A stretch of 50,923 bases of DNA from an uncultured Alphaproteobacteria bacterium (GTDB taxonomy: Bacteria > Pseudomonadota > Alphaproteobacteria > RF32 > CAG-239). A program made the translations under genes and the position numbers. The stretch's first letter is position 1. The number at the start of each line of letters is the position of its first letter. Shown in pieces: positions 39,888 through 48,489 of this stretch. The notes below the pieces were generated by a model, which saw nothing but the letters and a program-made list of their open reading frames with translations, had not been told where the DNA came from and made no database searches. Where the stretch lies: contig CAKQMD010000010.1 in the NCBI GenBank assembly GCA_934254925.1, forward strand, positions 1 to 50,923. Direction: 5' to 3'.

Positions 39888-41173
39888 TTTTTTCCCTTAT
39901 TGCCGTCGTCGTCCTGCTCGGACTCTCCGCTTTTTTCTCCGGTTCGGAAACCGCCCTCACCGGCGCCTCGGAAGCTTTTATGGTCGATCAGGAAAAAAAC
40001 GGCCATAACCCCCGCGCCCGCATCATCACCAAGCTGTTCAAAAACCGCGACAAACTGATCATCACCACCCTGATCGGTTCCAACCTCAGCAACACTCTGG
40101 CCACGTCTTTGTCCACCAGCGTATTGATTGCCCTGTTTGGGTCGGAGGGCGTGGCCTATGCCACCATCATCATGACCTTTTTGGTGCTGATCTATACCGA
40201 CATGCTCCCCAAAACTTACGCCGTCAGTCATGCCAACCGCATGGCCTTGGCCGTCGCACCGTTCATCCGTTTCTTCGTCAAATTGTTCGGACCTTTTGCC
40301 TGGCTTTTGCAAAAAATCGTCTCTTTAACTTTCCGTTTGTTCAACTCCCGTGGCAACGCCTGCCAAGACAACGATTGCGGCTTGTCGGAAATCCGCGGCG
40401 CAATTTATATGTATCAGGGCCAAGAGGCCGCCCAGGAAAAAGCCATGCTCAAGTCGGTACTGGACTTGGCCGACGTGGAGGTTTATGACGTGATGAACCA
40501 CCGCAAAAACCTCTTTGCCGTCGACATTGACCAACCCGTTTCCGCCATCATCAACAAAGTAAAAGACTGTCCTTTCTCCCGCATTCCGCTGTATCGCGGT
40601 CGGCCGGAAAACATCGTCGGCGTCATCCGCGTCAAAGCTCTGCTCCGAGCCGCCGTCGAACATCCCGAAAACTATGACGAAATCAAAATAGAAGAACTGA
40701 TGAGCGCCCCCTGGTTCATTCCCGAAACCACGACCTTAAAACAGCAACTGCAGCTCTTTCGCGCCCGCCGCGAACATTTTGCCATCGTCGTCGACGAATA
40801 CGGTGTTCTGCAGGGTATCGTCACACTGGAAGACATTCTGGAAGAAATAGTCGGCGACATTAATGACGAAAGCGATCTCTCCAGCCTGGACCTGATCGGC
40901 ATCAAGAAAACCGCCGAGGACACTTATCTGGTTGACGGCCAGGTTCCCATCCGCGACCTCAATCGCAAATTCGGTTGGAACATTTGCGATGACTGCGCCG
41001 TAACCGTAGCCGGTTATCTGATTGACATGACGCGTTCAATCCCCGAACAGGGACAAAAGTTCATTTTTGAAGGCTTGGAATTTGAAATCGTCAAACGCAA
41101 CAAAAACCAAATCAGTTCCGTTAAAATTCGCAAACTCCCGGATTCTTCGTCTTCCGAACTGCCGGCGGAATAA
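39884..41173 (+). CDS. CNNM/CorB-type membrane protein with CBS pair and CorC_HlyC domain
   Basis: 429 residues. N-terminal DUF21 membrane domain (about 1-150: SAFFSGSETALTGAS, LIGSNLSNTLATSLS, YTDMLPKTYAVSHA), two CBS domains (about 195-325, with DEYGVLQGIVTLEDILEEIVGDI), and a C-terminal CorC_HlyC domain (about 345-425). Relatives export Mg2+ or regulate Mg/Co transport; older annotations say hemolysin. Coupled to aroK by a 4-base overlap. Its stop directly abuts the stop of the convergent ADP-kinase gene with no base between. Confidence 0.93.
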   Translation: MIFSLIAVVVLLGLSAFFSGSETALTGASEAFMVDQEKNGHNPRARIITKLFKNRDKLIITTLIGSNLSNTLATSLSTSVLIALFGSEGVAYATIIMTFLVLIYTDMLPKTYAVSHANRMALAVAPFIRFFVKLFGPFAWLLQKIVSLTFRLFNSRGNACQDNDCGLSEIRGAIYMYQGQEAAQEKAMLKSVLDLADVEVYDVMNHRKNLFAVDIDQPVSAIINKVKDCPFSRIPLYRGRPENIVGVIRVKALLRAAVEHPENYDEIKIEELMSAPWFIPETTTLKQQLQLFRARREHFAIVVDEYGVLQGIVTLEDILEEIVGDINDESDLSSLDLIGIKKTAEDTYLVDGQVPIRDLNRKFGWNICDDCAVTVAGYLIDMTRSIPEQGQKFIFEGLEFEIVKRNKNQISSVKIRKLPDSSSSELPAE

Positions 41174-42577
41174 TCAACGCGCGCCGATCAAAGACATTGA
41201 AGAAATCGTGTCTCCCATCCCGACCAGCGTTTTGGGCTTGTCAATGATAATCGTCGGAACACAGATCAACGAAAATTCCTCAACCGTGCAAATTCCGCTT
41301 TCGGCCAATTCAGGCTTGCCGAGATACTCTGCCAAGGCACTCAGTTCCTTCAACCCGGCATCGGCAACAGGGTGCCCCGCTGCCCACAACAAGTTTTCCG
41401 CCCGATTCAAATCCCCGCTGCCGGCCTTTCCGGCGGCAACGGTTGCCGCCAACATCATTCCGCGGCGATTAGCCTCCGGACTCACCGGAAAATTCTGATT
41501 CTGCAGCGTCAGATACAGACCGAACATATGCAGCTGCATCCGCGGCGTCTTAACTTTTCCTTTAATCGCCAAAAGCGCCCGAAATAAATTAACGCTGTCG
41601 GGCTTTTTCTCACAATCATCGGCCAATCGCTCCTCGTCAATCACCCGCAGGACATCGATCGTCTCCCGCTCGTTCAGTCCGACGGAATCAACTCGCGGCG
41701 CAATTTTTTCCACTACGGCCCGACGCACTTTAAGGTCTTGCGTTGAAGCGATTTCAAGATGAATCAGACCTTGCGGATTCTTTTCCTTCCAACTACGGAT
41801 CACCTCCCAAGAAGCCTCGGTCAAGGCCACGCCGGAATTTTCCGCCGTCAGAGCATGATATCCCGACAAAATAACATAATCCAACGCCTGGGCGTCAAGC
41901 GCCTGCAAAAAAGACTTGTCCATGGACAATTTCAAATTCAACGGATCATAAGTCGCAATAAAGCGGTTGTCTTTCGGACAAACGAAGCAACAGCCGTCCA
42001 CCGTCACTTCTTCACCTTTGGCAAATTCGATAATCCAGTGGATCAAAGGCAGATCAGCCTGCCGATCAATCAGATAAGCCGGTTTTTCTCGCCCTTTCTC
42101 GTCAAAGGAAACCAGATTCTCCAACGCCAAAAACTGCTGCGCCTGCAACTTGGGCAAAGAATTGGCATGAGCATAAACCTTCTGCACGCCGGCCACGGCC
42201 AACACATTGGCCACGATACCGCCTTGTCCGCCCATCTGCAGCCGTTCGTATTTCAGGTTTTCCACCATCCACTGATACACCTGCTTGTCTTCGGTCAGCC
42301 ATTCTTCGGCAATGCCGCTGCGAAAACACTTAAAAATCCCTCGCAACACATCTTCCGGAGCATTCAACTTGCTTTCTTTAATGTTTTCCAAATCAGCAAG
42401 AGACATGTGACGCTCTTGGATCAGCTTGCCCAACTGCCGACCGCTGATTTTCAAAACCGCATCTATATTGGTGTTGAAGGCGGTTGCCGCCGTTCTGATC
42501 CCCTTAATTTTCTTAAGGGTTTCGGGAACTTCCTCGTAAGCCTTGTTCCAAATCTTCGCCAAAGCACCGTCAGTCAT
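41174..42577 (-). CDS. ADP-dependent sugar kinase (ADP-PFK/ADP-glucokinase family)
   Basis: 467 residues, normal for the family. Marks are FNTNIDAVLKI at the start, MGGQGGIVANVLA, SGYHAL, DSVGLNERE and the C-terminal catalytic TLVGMGDTISS (Asp456). The family uses ADP instead of ATP to phosphorylate glucose or fructose-6-phosphate and is best known from Thermococcales, methanogens and animals; it is uncommon in bacteria. Substrate cannot be read from sequence. It overlaps the Mic60-like gene by 8 bases, so it is likely in the same transcript. No unusual base composition was noticed. Confidence 0.85.
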   Translation of the reverse strand: MTDGALAKIWNKAYEEVPETLKKIKGIRTAATAFNTNIDAVLKISGRQLGKLIQERHMSLADLENIKESKLNAPEDVLRGIFKCFRSGIAEEWLTEDKQVYQWMVENLKYERLQMGGQGGIVANVLAVAGVQKVYAHANSLPKLQAQQFLALENLVSFDEKGREKPAYLIDRQADLPLIHWIIEFAKGEEVTVDGCCFVCPKDNRFIATYDPLNLKLSMDKSFLQALDAQALDYVILSGYHALTAENSGVALTEASWEVIRSWKEKNPQGLIHLEIASTQDLKVRRAVVEKIAPRVDSVGLNERETIDVLRVIDEERLADDCEKKPDSVNLFRALLAIKGKVKTPRMQLHMFGLYLTLQNQNFPVSPEANRRGMMLAATVAAGKAGSGDLNRAENLLWAAGHPVADAGLKELSALAEYLGKPELAESGICTVEEFSLICVPTIIIDKPKTLVGMGDTISSMSLIGAR

Positions 42578-43574
42578 TTTTTGTTTCCCTCTTAATAAAG
42601 TTGACTTTCATCATCACCAGGGAAGAAGTTGAAATCCTGCGAACAGCTTGGTCAAAGGCCAGCTTGTTTTGCAGCTGCCGATACCAGTCTGCCAAAGCTT
42701 TATCTTCCATAAATTTTTTGTTCTCGGGCAAAGCCAGCTCCTGAGCGGCTTTAGCCAAATCTCCGGCGGCAACCAGGCTTTTAACTTTTTCCAAACCCTT
42801 GTCCGCTTCAAATTCCTTGTCCGGCGCCTTGGTCTTTTTCACCTTGATAATTTTCCCCAATTGAGAATTCAGACGGTCTTTCCAGGTTTTTTCCTGTTCG
42901 GCCAGCAAAGCGTCATAAATCCCGGAGAAACGGCTTTGCAAATATTTTTTTGACACAATGCCTTCTTCCGCCAGCGCGGCAATCTCCTCCACCGGAGCCT
43001 TGACCCGCTGGTCTCCTTCGGCAATTTGTTTTAAGACCTCCGCTTCATAGGTAAAAGACGCACCTTCGTCGGCAGCTTCTTTCACCAACATAGCGGCGGT
43101 CAAAATCAAAGCGCCTTTATCCGTAATCTTGGCCATGTTGTCCAGCCGGGTTTCCGCTTTGTCCACCCTCGTCACCAGCCCGAGAACTGTCGCGACGTCA
43201 GCTTTGGAATCAATAATGTTCAGATTGTTTTTCTCCAAAGCGCTGAATCTCTCGTTAAAGGTGGTCAAATCCGTTGCGTTAAAGCTTTCCAGACGGTTTT
43301 TCAGCAGTTGGTTTTCGCTCTCCGCTACCGTCAACCGCCGATTCAACGCCTCAATTTCTGTTTTGAGCTGTTCATTGCTCACGGCGTTGCTGGCATCGCG
43401 AAAAGCGGCGACAAAACTCTTGGCCTGGGAAATCACTTCCGGTTTCTGCCAAAGGCCGTACCCGGCAGCAACAACGACCAACAGCACGGCCCAAGGGAAC
43501 AGGCCGTGTTTTTTCCTTGACGCGACCGGCTGGTTTTTCCCAACCTCGACGTCTGATTTTTTATTTTCAACCAT
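42570..43574 (-). CDS. Mitofilin/Mic60-like inner-membrane protein
   Basis: 334 residues from ATG 43574. Short cytosolic N-terminus, one membrane segment (about 26-42), periplasmic coiled coil (about 64-180), and a C-terminal part with VKSLVAAGDLAKAAQELALPE followed by LADWYRQLQNKLAFDQAV, matching the mitofilin signature. In alphaproteobacteria the Mic60 homologue helps shape inner-membrane contact sites and intracytoplasmic membranes, and its gene is often beside hem genes and tsaD. Here it is divergent from tsaD, supporting the call; hemC/hemD are absent. The start follows AAAGGATTTCAAG. Confidence 0.75.
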   Translation of the reverse strand: MVENKKSDVEVGKNQPVASRKKHGLFPWAVLLVVVAAGYGLWQKPEVISQAKSFVAAFRDASNAVSNEQLKTEIEALNRRLTVAESENQLLKNRLESFNATDLTTFNERFSALEKNNLNIIDSKADVATVLGLVTRVDKAETRLDNMAKITDKGALILTAAMLVKEAADEGASFTYEAEVLKQIAEGDQRVKAPVEEIAALAEEGIVSKKYLQSRFSGIYDALLAEQEKTWKDRLNSQLGKIIKVKKTKAPDKEFEADKGLEKVKSLVAAGDLAKAAQELALPENKKFMEDKALADWYRQLQNKLAFDQAVRRISTSSLVMMKVNFIKRETKND

Positions 43575-43662
43575 CTTGAAATCCTTTGTATGATAATTCT
43601 TGGCAAGATTTTTTTTATAGTGTATATGAATATATAAAAACTGCAATAAAAAAGAGTTAAAC

Positions 43663-44742
43663 ATGATTGTTTTAGGAATAGAGAGCAGCTGTGACGAAAC
43701 GGCGGCTGCCATTGTCAACGACCGACGGGAAATCCTCGGAGAGAGCCTGTTGACTCAACTGGACGAACACAAGCCTTTCGGCGGCGTCGTCCCCGAAATT
43801 GCCGCCCGTTCGCATTTGGAACATATTGATGAAATCATTGAGCTTGCCTTAAAAAAAGCCAATCTGCGTCCACAGGACATTGACGCCGTTGCCGCATCTT
43901 CCGGCCCGGGGCTGATCGGTGGCGTGGTTATCGGCGTCATGGCCGGCAAAGCGCTGGCTTTGGCCTTAAACAAACCCTTTATCGCCATCAATCATTTGGA
44001 AGGCCATGCCCTGGCGGCGCGTTTGACCAATGACGTCTCCTATCCCTACCTGTTGCTGCTGGTTTCCGGCGGACATTGTCAAATTCTCGTCGTCCAAGGC
44101 GTCGGAGAATTTGAGCGCCTGGGCACAACAATCGACGACGCCGCCGGCGAAGCCTTTGACAAAGTCAGCAAAATGTTGGGACTGGGATATCCCGGCGGCC
44201 CGATTATTGAAAAAATGGCCGAACTCGGAGACAATAGCCGATTCGTCCTGCCTCGGCCGCTCAGCACTTCGGCAGACTGCAACCTGTCTTTTTCAGGGCT
44301 GAAAACCGCGGTCCGCAAAATCATCGAATCTTATTCTGAAGATGGATCGGTTGAGCACGCCGTCATGCGCAAACGCGACATTGCCGATATCTGCGCCTGT
44401 TTTCAAACTGCCGTGGCGGATTGCCTGACCGGCAAACTACGCAAAGCCGTCAGAATTTTCAAACAAAAATATCCCGAGGGAAAAGATCTCGTCGTTTCCG
44501 GAGGCGTCGCCGCCAACACTTACCTGCGTGGCAGACTGCAGCAGCTGGCCGACGACGAGGGCCTGAAATTTTCTGCACCGCCGATTCGTTTTTGTACCGA
44601 CAACGGCGTCATGATCGCCTGGGCCGGAATGGAAAGAGCCTTAAAAGGCTTGTACAACGACCTGGACTTCAAACCGCGACCGCGCTGGCCCTTGGATGAA
44701 AACGCTCCTAAAGCGGCCGGTGCCGGAGGAGTAAAAGCATGA
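43663..44742 (+). CDS. tsaD: tRNA threonylcarbamoyltransferase subunit TsaD
   Basis: 359 residues. Family marks are LGIESSCDETAAA, GGVVPEIAARSHLEHI, the metal-binding HLEGH, LVSGGHCQILVV, DDAAGEAFDKVSKMLGLGYPGG and VSGGVAANTYLR. With TsaB, TsaC and TsaE it makes t6A at position 37 of ANN-decoding tRNAs. The gene is divergent from the Mic60-like gene and overlaps nth by 4 bases. Confidence 0.97.
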   Translation: MIVLGIESSCDETAAAIVNDRREILGESLLTQLDEHKPFGGVVPEIAARSHLEHIDEIIELALKKANLRPQDIDAVAASSGPGLIGGVVIGVMAGKALALALNKPFIAINHLEGHALAARLTNDVSYPYLLLLVSGGHCQILVVQGVGEFERLGTTIDDAAGEAFDKVSKMLGLGYPGGPIIEKMAELGDNSRFVLPRPLSTSADCNLSFSGLKTAVRKIIESYSEDGSVEHAVMRKRDIADICACFQTAVADCLTGKLRKAVRIFKQKYPEGKDLVVSGGVAANTYLRGRLQQLADDEGLKFSAPPIRFCTDNGVMIAWAGMERALKGLYNDLDFKPRPRWPLDENAPKAAGAGGVKA

Positions 44743-45374
44743 GAAAAAAATCTGAAATTATCGAAATTTTAGACACGTTCCGGCAAGCGGATCCCGAACC
44801 CGGAACGGAGCTTGAATACCAAAACCCCTATACTTTTCTGGTTGCGGTCGTTCTTTCGGCGCAAAGCACGGACAAAGGCGTCAACAAAGCGACTAAAACG
44901 CTTTTTGAAATCGCCGACACACCGCAAAAAATGCTCGATCTCGGCATTGACGCCCTAAAACAACATATTAAAACAATCGGCCTCTACAATAACAAAGCCA
45001 AAAACATCATGGCCTTAAGCGAAATTCTCGTCAAAAAATACAATGGCGAAATTCCTCCCCGGCGCGAAGACCTGGAAAAACTTCCCGGCGTCGGAAGAAA
45101 AACCGCCAACGTCGTCTTAAACGTTATTTGGAAGCAGCCGACCGTCGCCGTCGACACCCATGTGCTGCGCATTGCCTCCCGCCTGGAATTGAGCGACGGC
45201 AAAACACCCCTGGAAGTCGAAAAGGACTTGGACGCCGTCTTGCCCGATAACTTGAAAATGTACGCCAACCATTGGCTGGTTTTATTTGGGCGTTACATTT
45301 GCAAAGCGCAAAAACCCGATTGTGCCAATTGTCCGGTTGCCGCTTATTGCCGTTGCCCGGACAAACGAGCCTAA
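44739..45374 (+). CDS. nth: Endonuclease III
   Basis: 211 residues. Helix-hairpin-helix LPGVGRKTANVVL containing the catalytic Lys, catalytic Asp in VDTHVLRIASRL, and a [4Fe-4S] site Cx6Cx2Cx5C in CKAQKPDCANCPVAAYC. It removes oxidised pyrimidines and nicks the abasic site. Overlaps tsaD by 4 bases (ATGA). Its stop codon overlaps that of the convergent flagellin 2 gene, and no terminator lies between them. Confidence 0.97.
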   Translation: MRKKSEIIEILDTFRQADPEPGTELEYQNPYTFLVAVVLSAQSTDKGVNKATKTLFEIADTPQKMLDLGIDALKQHIKTIGLYNNKAKNIMALSEILVKKYNGEIPPRREDLEKLPGVGRKTANVVLNVIWKQPTVAVDTHVLRIASRLELSDGKTPLEVEKDLDAVLPDNLKMYANHWLVLFGRYICKAQKPDCANCPVAAYCRCPDKRA

Positions 45375-47203
45375 AACAGCTTAAGAATGGATTGGCTGGC
45401 CTGAGAAGCCAAAGACAGCGAATTGACCGCTAATTGTTGCCTGGTTTGCAAAGCCAACATGTTGGCCGATTCCTCATTCATGTCGGCAAGCGTGAGCTTG
45501 TCGGCGCCTTCGGTGAGGACATTGATTAAGTTTTGGGTGAAGTTTTCCCGCGTGGTGACGATTGAGTAATAGTTACCGAATTCGGATGACAATTGCCGGA
45601 TTTGAGTCAAAGCTTCGGAAATTTCCGCCAAAGCCTGAACCACCCCTTCCTGCGTTTCCCAACTTGTCGTTATGAGGCCTAAAGCTTTGGCCGAAGCATC
45701 TTTTCCCTGCACCGCCAACTGCGCCGAACGGTTTTCATTAAAGGTTACGGTCAAGTCCTGCTCTCTTAGCAAGTTGATTCCTTTGTAAAAGCTGTCTTTA
45801 ATCAAAGAGTCATACTGTTTGATAATCTCGGCATACTGCTTGCCGTCTTCTTTTTTCTGATAAGTCTGCGGTACGGCTAAAGCATCCAACCATTTCAAAT
45901 CCGGCTGCGAATAAGTCTCTCCTTCGACTTTTTGATATACCGCGGGTATCTCTCTGACACCTATCGTCGACAATACATAATCAATGTCCTCTTCCGTCTG
46001 ATAAACCTGCCCGGCAACACTGATCTTGCTGCCGGCAACAGCCTTGAGTGTCACTGGTTTATTGTTCGCCCACAATAAGGAATCATTTTTAATATTAATT
46101 ACGGCATCCCGGGAATTAATAATCAAAACGCCGTCTTCGATCGCCGAGGCGTTGTCTGCTCGGCTTTGGTCATTCAATGTCAAAGAACAACCGCCCGTAT
46201 TGACATAGCCGTTCAGACGCGTAGCACCGTTGCAAACCACATCACTGTTTGCAAAACCGTAAGTAACGCCGTTTTCCGTATTAATTTCTGAATCGTTAAA
46301 TTCACATATCGTTTCATAAAAGGTATTGCCCCCCGATTTTGCATTCAAAACCGTTCCGGCCTCGGTCACCAGTGCACAATTCTCAAAAACCCTGACATTG
46401 CGTGAAGAATAAAAATTATTAGTCCCTTGAAAAATAATTTTTCCCTTGTCAGCATCATTTCCGTTGATCAAACGTCCTATCCAACCGGTTTGTTCCATTC
46501 CTGAATAAATATCAAGATTTTTAAATGTGACTGTCTTTTCTCCGTGACGACTGTCAATCAAAGTAAAACCATTTAAAGCCGTTTGCCCTGTTGTATGAAT
46601 ACTTAAATCAGACAAATTACCGGACAACGTGATCATTTGCTTTAAATCTCCGGTCACCTCAAAATTAAGCGCCGAGAATTTGCCGCGCTCGTTGTCGGCA
46701 ACGCCGTAAGCGCCAATTCCGGTCAGGTTTTGCCCTTCTTTCAAGTTAATGGTCGTATTGCCCATGTCAATTTGACCGTAAATGACGATGTCACCTTTCT
46801 TGCCGCTATCGATCGCCGCCAACAGTTCTTCTTTGGTCGAAACCACCGCTGCCACACCTTCTTGTTCCTCAAACCAGGACTTGGCCGGAACGTTCACCGT
46901 CTCCAAAGCCTGCGTCGCCGTGGCCGAAGCTTGTTCCAACAATTTGGCCCCGGCTTCCAAACCTTCCGTTGCCGCTTTGATGGTTTGGATCCCTTGTGCC
47001 ATCGAGTCCAGCAATGCCGACAAGTCACTGGCGCGGTTGTTCAAGGAAACAGCAGTGTAATAAGAAGAAGGATTGTCAATCGCGGAATTGACTTTTAAGC
47101 CGGTGGAGAGACGATTTTGAGTGAGATCAACCTGTCCCGCAATATTCTGCAGGCTCAGCAAATTTGATCGCATCGAGGCGGTTAAACTGATACTGTTGCT
47201 CAT
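45371..47203 (-). CDS. Flagellin 2 with large beta-helix-like central domain
   Basis: 610 residues, paralogue of flagellin 1 at 10755-12626. The D0/D1 ends are nearly identical in protein. The central insert begins the same way (STKEELLAAIDSGKKGD, NLTGIGAYG, GKFSALNFEVTG), then diverges strongly for about 90 residues and becomes similar again at CEFND, LNDQSR and VKAVAGSKIS. Four cysteines, three aligned with flagellin 1 (contexts ENCAL, TICEF, VVCNG). The start follows AGGAGAGATTTGAA. The 3' end overlaps nth tail to tail by three bases. Exported filament subunit; may make a mixed or alternative filament. Confidence 0.9.
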   Translation of the reverse strand: MSNSISLTASMRSNLLSLQNIAGQVDLTQNRLSTGLKVNSAIDNPSSYYTAVSLNNRASDLSALLDSMAQGIQTIKAATEGLEAGAKLLEQASATATQALETVNVPAKSWFEEQEGVAAVVSTKEELLAAIDSGKKGDIVIYGQIDMGNTTINLKEGQNLTGIGAYGVADNERGKFSALNFEVTGDLKQMITLSGNLSDLSIHTTGQTALNGFTLIDSRHGEKTVTFKNLDIYSGMEQTGWIGRLINGNDADKGKIIFQGTNNFYSSRNVRVFENCALVTEAGTVLNAKSGGNTFYETICEFNDSEINTENGVTYGFANSDVVCNGATRLNGYVNTGGCSLTLNDQSRADNASAIEDGVLIINSRDAVINIKNDSLLWANNKPVTLKAVAGSKISVAGQVYQTEEDIDYVLSTIGVREIPAVYQKVEGETYSQPDLKWLDALAVPQTYQKKEDGKQYAEIIKQYDSLIKDSFYKGINLLREQDLTVTFNENRSAQLAVQGKDASAKALGLITTSWETQEGVVQALAEISEALTQIRQLSSEFGNYYSIVTTRENFTQNLINVLTEGADKLTLADMNEESANMLALQTRQQLAVNSLSLASQASQSILKLF

Positions 47204-47225
47204 TTCAAATCTCTCCTGGATCTTA

Positions 47226-47240
47226 ATATACTCAGTATAT
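47226..47240 (-). promoter_or_regulatory. Palindrome over the flagellin 2 -10 box
   Basis: Perfect inverted repeat ATATACT-C-AGTATAT covering the -10 hexamer, so a bound protein would block initiation. Flagellin 1 lacks it, suggesting separate control of the two genes. Confidence 0.45.
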
Positions 47241-47262
47241 CACAATTCCCAAGAGGTTTCAA
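47234..47262 (-). promoter_or_regulatory. Flagellin 2 promoter
   Basis: Minus strand: -35 TTGAAA (47257-47262), 17-bp spacer, -10 TATACT (47234-47239); 30 bp from -10 to ATG, as in flagellin 1. Confidence 0.65.
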
Positions 47263-47289
47263 TATTTTGTCAACATTTAATGACAACGT

Positions 47290-47306
47290 ATCAGTCTATA
47301 TAGACA
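47290..47306 (-). promoter_or_regulatory. Upstream element shared by the two flagellin genes, copy 2
   Basis: TGTCTATATAGACTGAT on the minus strand, identical over 17 bases to 10619-10635, with the palindrome GTCTATATAGAC at 47294-47305. It lies 27 bp upstream of the -35 here and 60 bp upstream in flagellin 1; the difference of 33 bp is about three helical turns. Confidence 0.55.
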
Positions 47307-47431
47307 GAAAACAAAAAACGAATTTTTCCTTAAAGAAGCGCCGTCTGACTTGTTTTTAATGCTTGCTTTCCTGTGCTTTTTGTTTTAAGAATCAACTCTG
47401 AATGACAACCAGCTAATGTTAAGATAAAAAC

Positions 47432-48454
47432 ATGACAAACAAAACCGATACTATTTTTTATGACGTTGTCGGCATCGGCAATGCTATGGTAGACGTTCTG
47501 GCCAAAGTCGGCAACGGCTTTTTGACGGAAAGGGATCTGGCTAAAGGCTGCATGACTTTGGTAGATGCCGCACCGGCCGGCAAAATCTATGCCGATATTG
47601 AGCCGGAACGCGAAGTCTCCGGCGGGTCGGCTGCCAACACTGTCGCCGGACTGGCGTCTCTCGGCGGCACGCCGGCTTTCATCGGCAAAGTCCATGACGA
47701 CGAACTCGGACAAGTTTTCAAACGCGATATCGGTGCCGCCGGCGTCGACTTTTTCACCCCGGCCTTAAACGAAGGCCCTTCCACCGGTCGCAGCATTGTT
47801 CTGATCACCCCTGACGCCGAACGCTCAATGTTTACTTATCTCGGCGCCGCCAAAAAGCTTTCCGCCGCCGATATCGACGAAAACATCATCAAATCGGCGC
47901 AGATCGTTTATCTGGAAGCCTACCTTTGGGATGAATATTCCGCGCGCAAAGCCATGGTCAAAGCCTGCCGTTTGGCAAAAAAACACAAACGCAAAGTCGC
48001 CTTCAGCCTTTCCGACAAATGCCGGGTTGAGCAGCATCGCCGCGAATTTATGAAGCTGATCAAACGCTATGTCGACATCTTGTTCGGCAACGAGAGTGAA
48101 TTGATGGCTCTCTTCAATGAGGAAAATTTTTACAAAACTTTGGATCTGATCAAAAGCGACGTCGAAGTTGCCGCCATCACCCGCAATGCCAAGGGCTCGG
48201 TTGTCGTCAAAGGAAGAACAAAAACCTTTGTGGAAGCCGAAAAGGTTGACAACGTCGTCGATTCGACCGGCGCCGGAGACATGTATGCCGCCGGCTTTCT
48301 CTATGGTTTCACAACCGGACGCAGCCTCGGCACTTGTGCCACCATCGGTTCCATTGCCGCGTCGGAAGTCATCAGCCATTACGGCGCCCGCCCGGAAGTC
48401 AGCCTCCGCGGTTTTGTCCGTCAGCGGCTGATGCAATATGACATTCGCATTTAA
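47432..48454 (+). CDS. PfkB-family carbohydrate/adenosine kinase
   Basis: 340 residues. Ribokinase fold with GNAMVDVLAKV at the start, SGGSAANTVAGLASLGG, and the ATP-binding/catalytic VDSTGAGDMYAAGFLYG near the end. The overall pattern matches the adenosine-kinase-like group common in alphaproteobacteria; sugar substrates are also possible. It catalyses ATP-dependent phosphorylation in the cytosol. The start has only a weak ribosome-binding site (TTAAGATAAAAAC). Single-gene unit followed by a strong terminator. Confidence 0.9.
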   Translation: MTNKTDTIFYDVVGIGNAMVDVLAKVGNGFLTERDLAKGCMTLVDAAPAGKIYADIEPEREVSGGSAANTVAGLASLGGTPAFIGKVHDDELGQVFKRDIGAAGVDFFTPALNEGPSTGRSIVLITPDAERSMFTYLGAAKKLSAADIDENIIKSAQIVYLEAYLWDEYSARKAMVKACRLAKKHKRKVAFSLSDKCRVEQHRREFMKLIKRYVDILFGNESELMALFNEENFYKTLDLIKSDVEVAAITRNAKGSVVVKGRTKTFVEAEKVDNVVDSTGAGDMYAAGFLYGFTTGRSLGTCATIGSIAASEVISHYGARPEVSLRGFVRQRLMQYDIRI

Positions 48455-48460
48455 AAAAGC

Positions 48461-48489
48461 CAAAAGGCGGGAACCTTCCCGCCTTTTTG
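48461..48489. terminator. Bidirectional terminator
   Basis: AAGGCGGGAA pairs with TTCCCGCCTT with A and T runs on both sides; it serves the kinase gene and the convergent membrane-protein gene. Confidence 0.92.

Noticed and set aside
47432..48454. Ribokinase or fructokinase as a firm call
   Set aside because: PfkB motifs are clear but substrate residues cannot be settled by eye; kept as adenosine-kinase-like.
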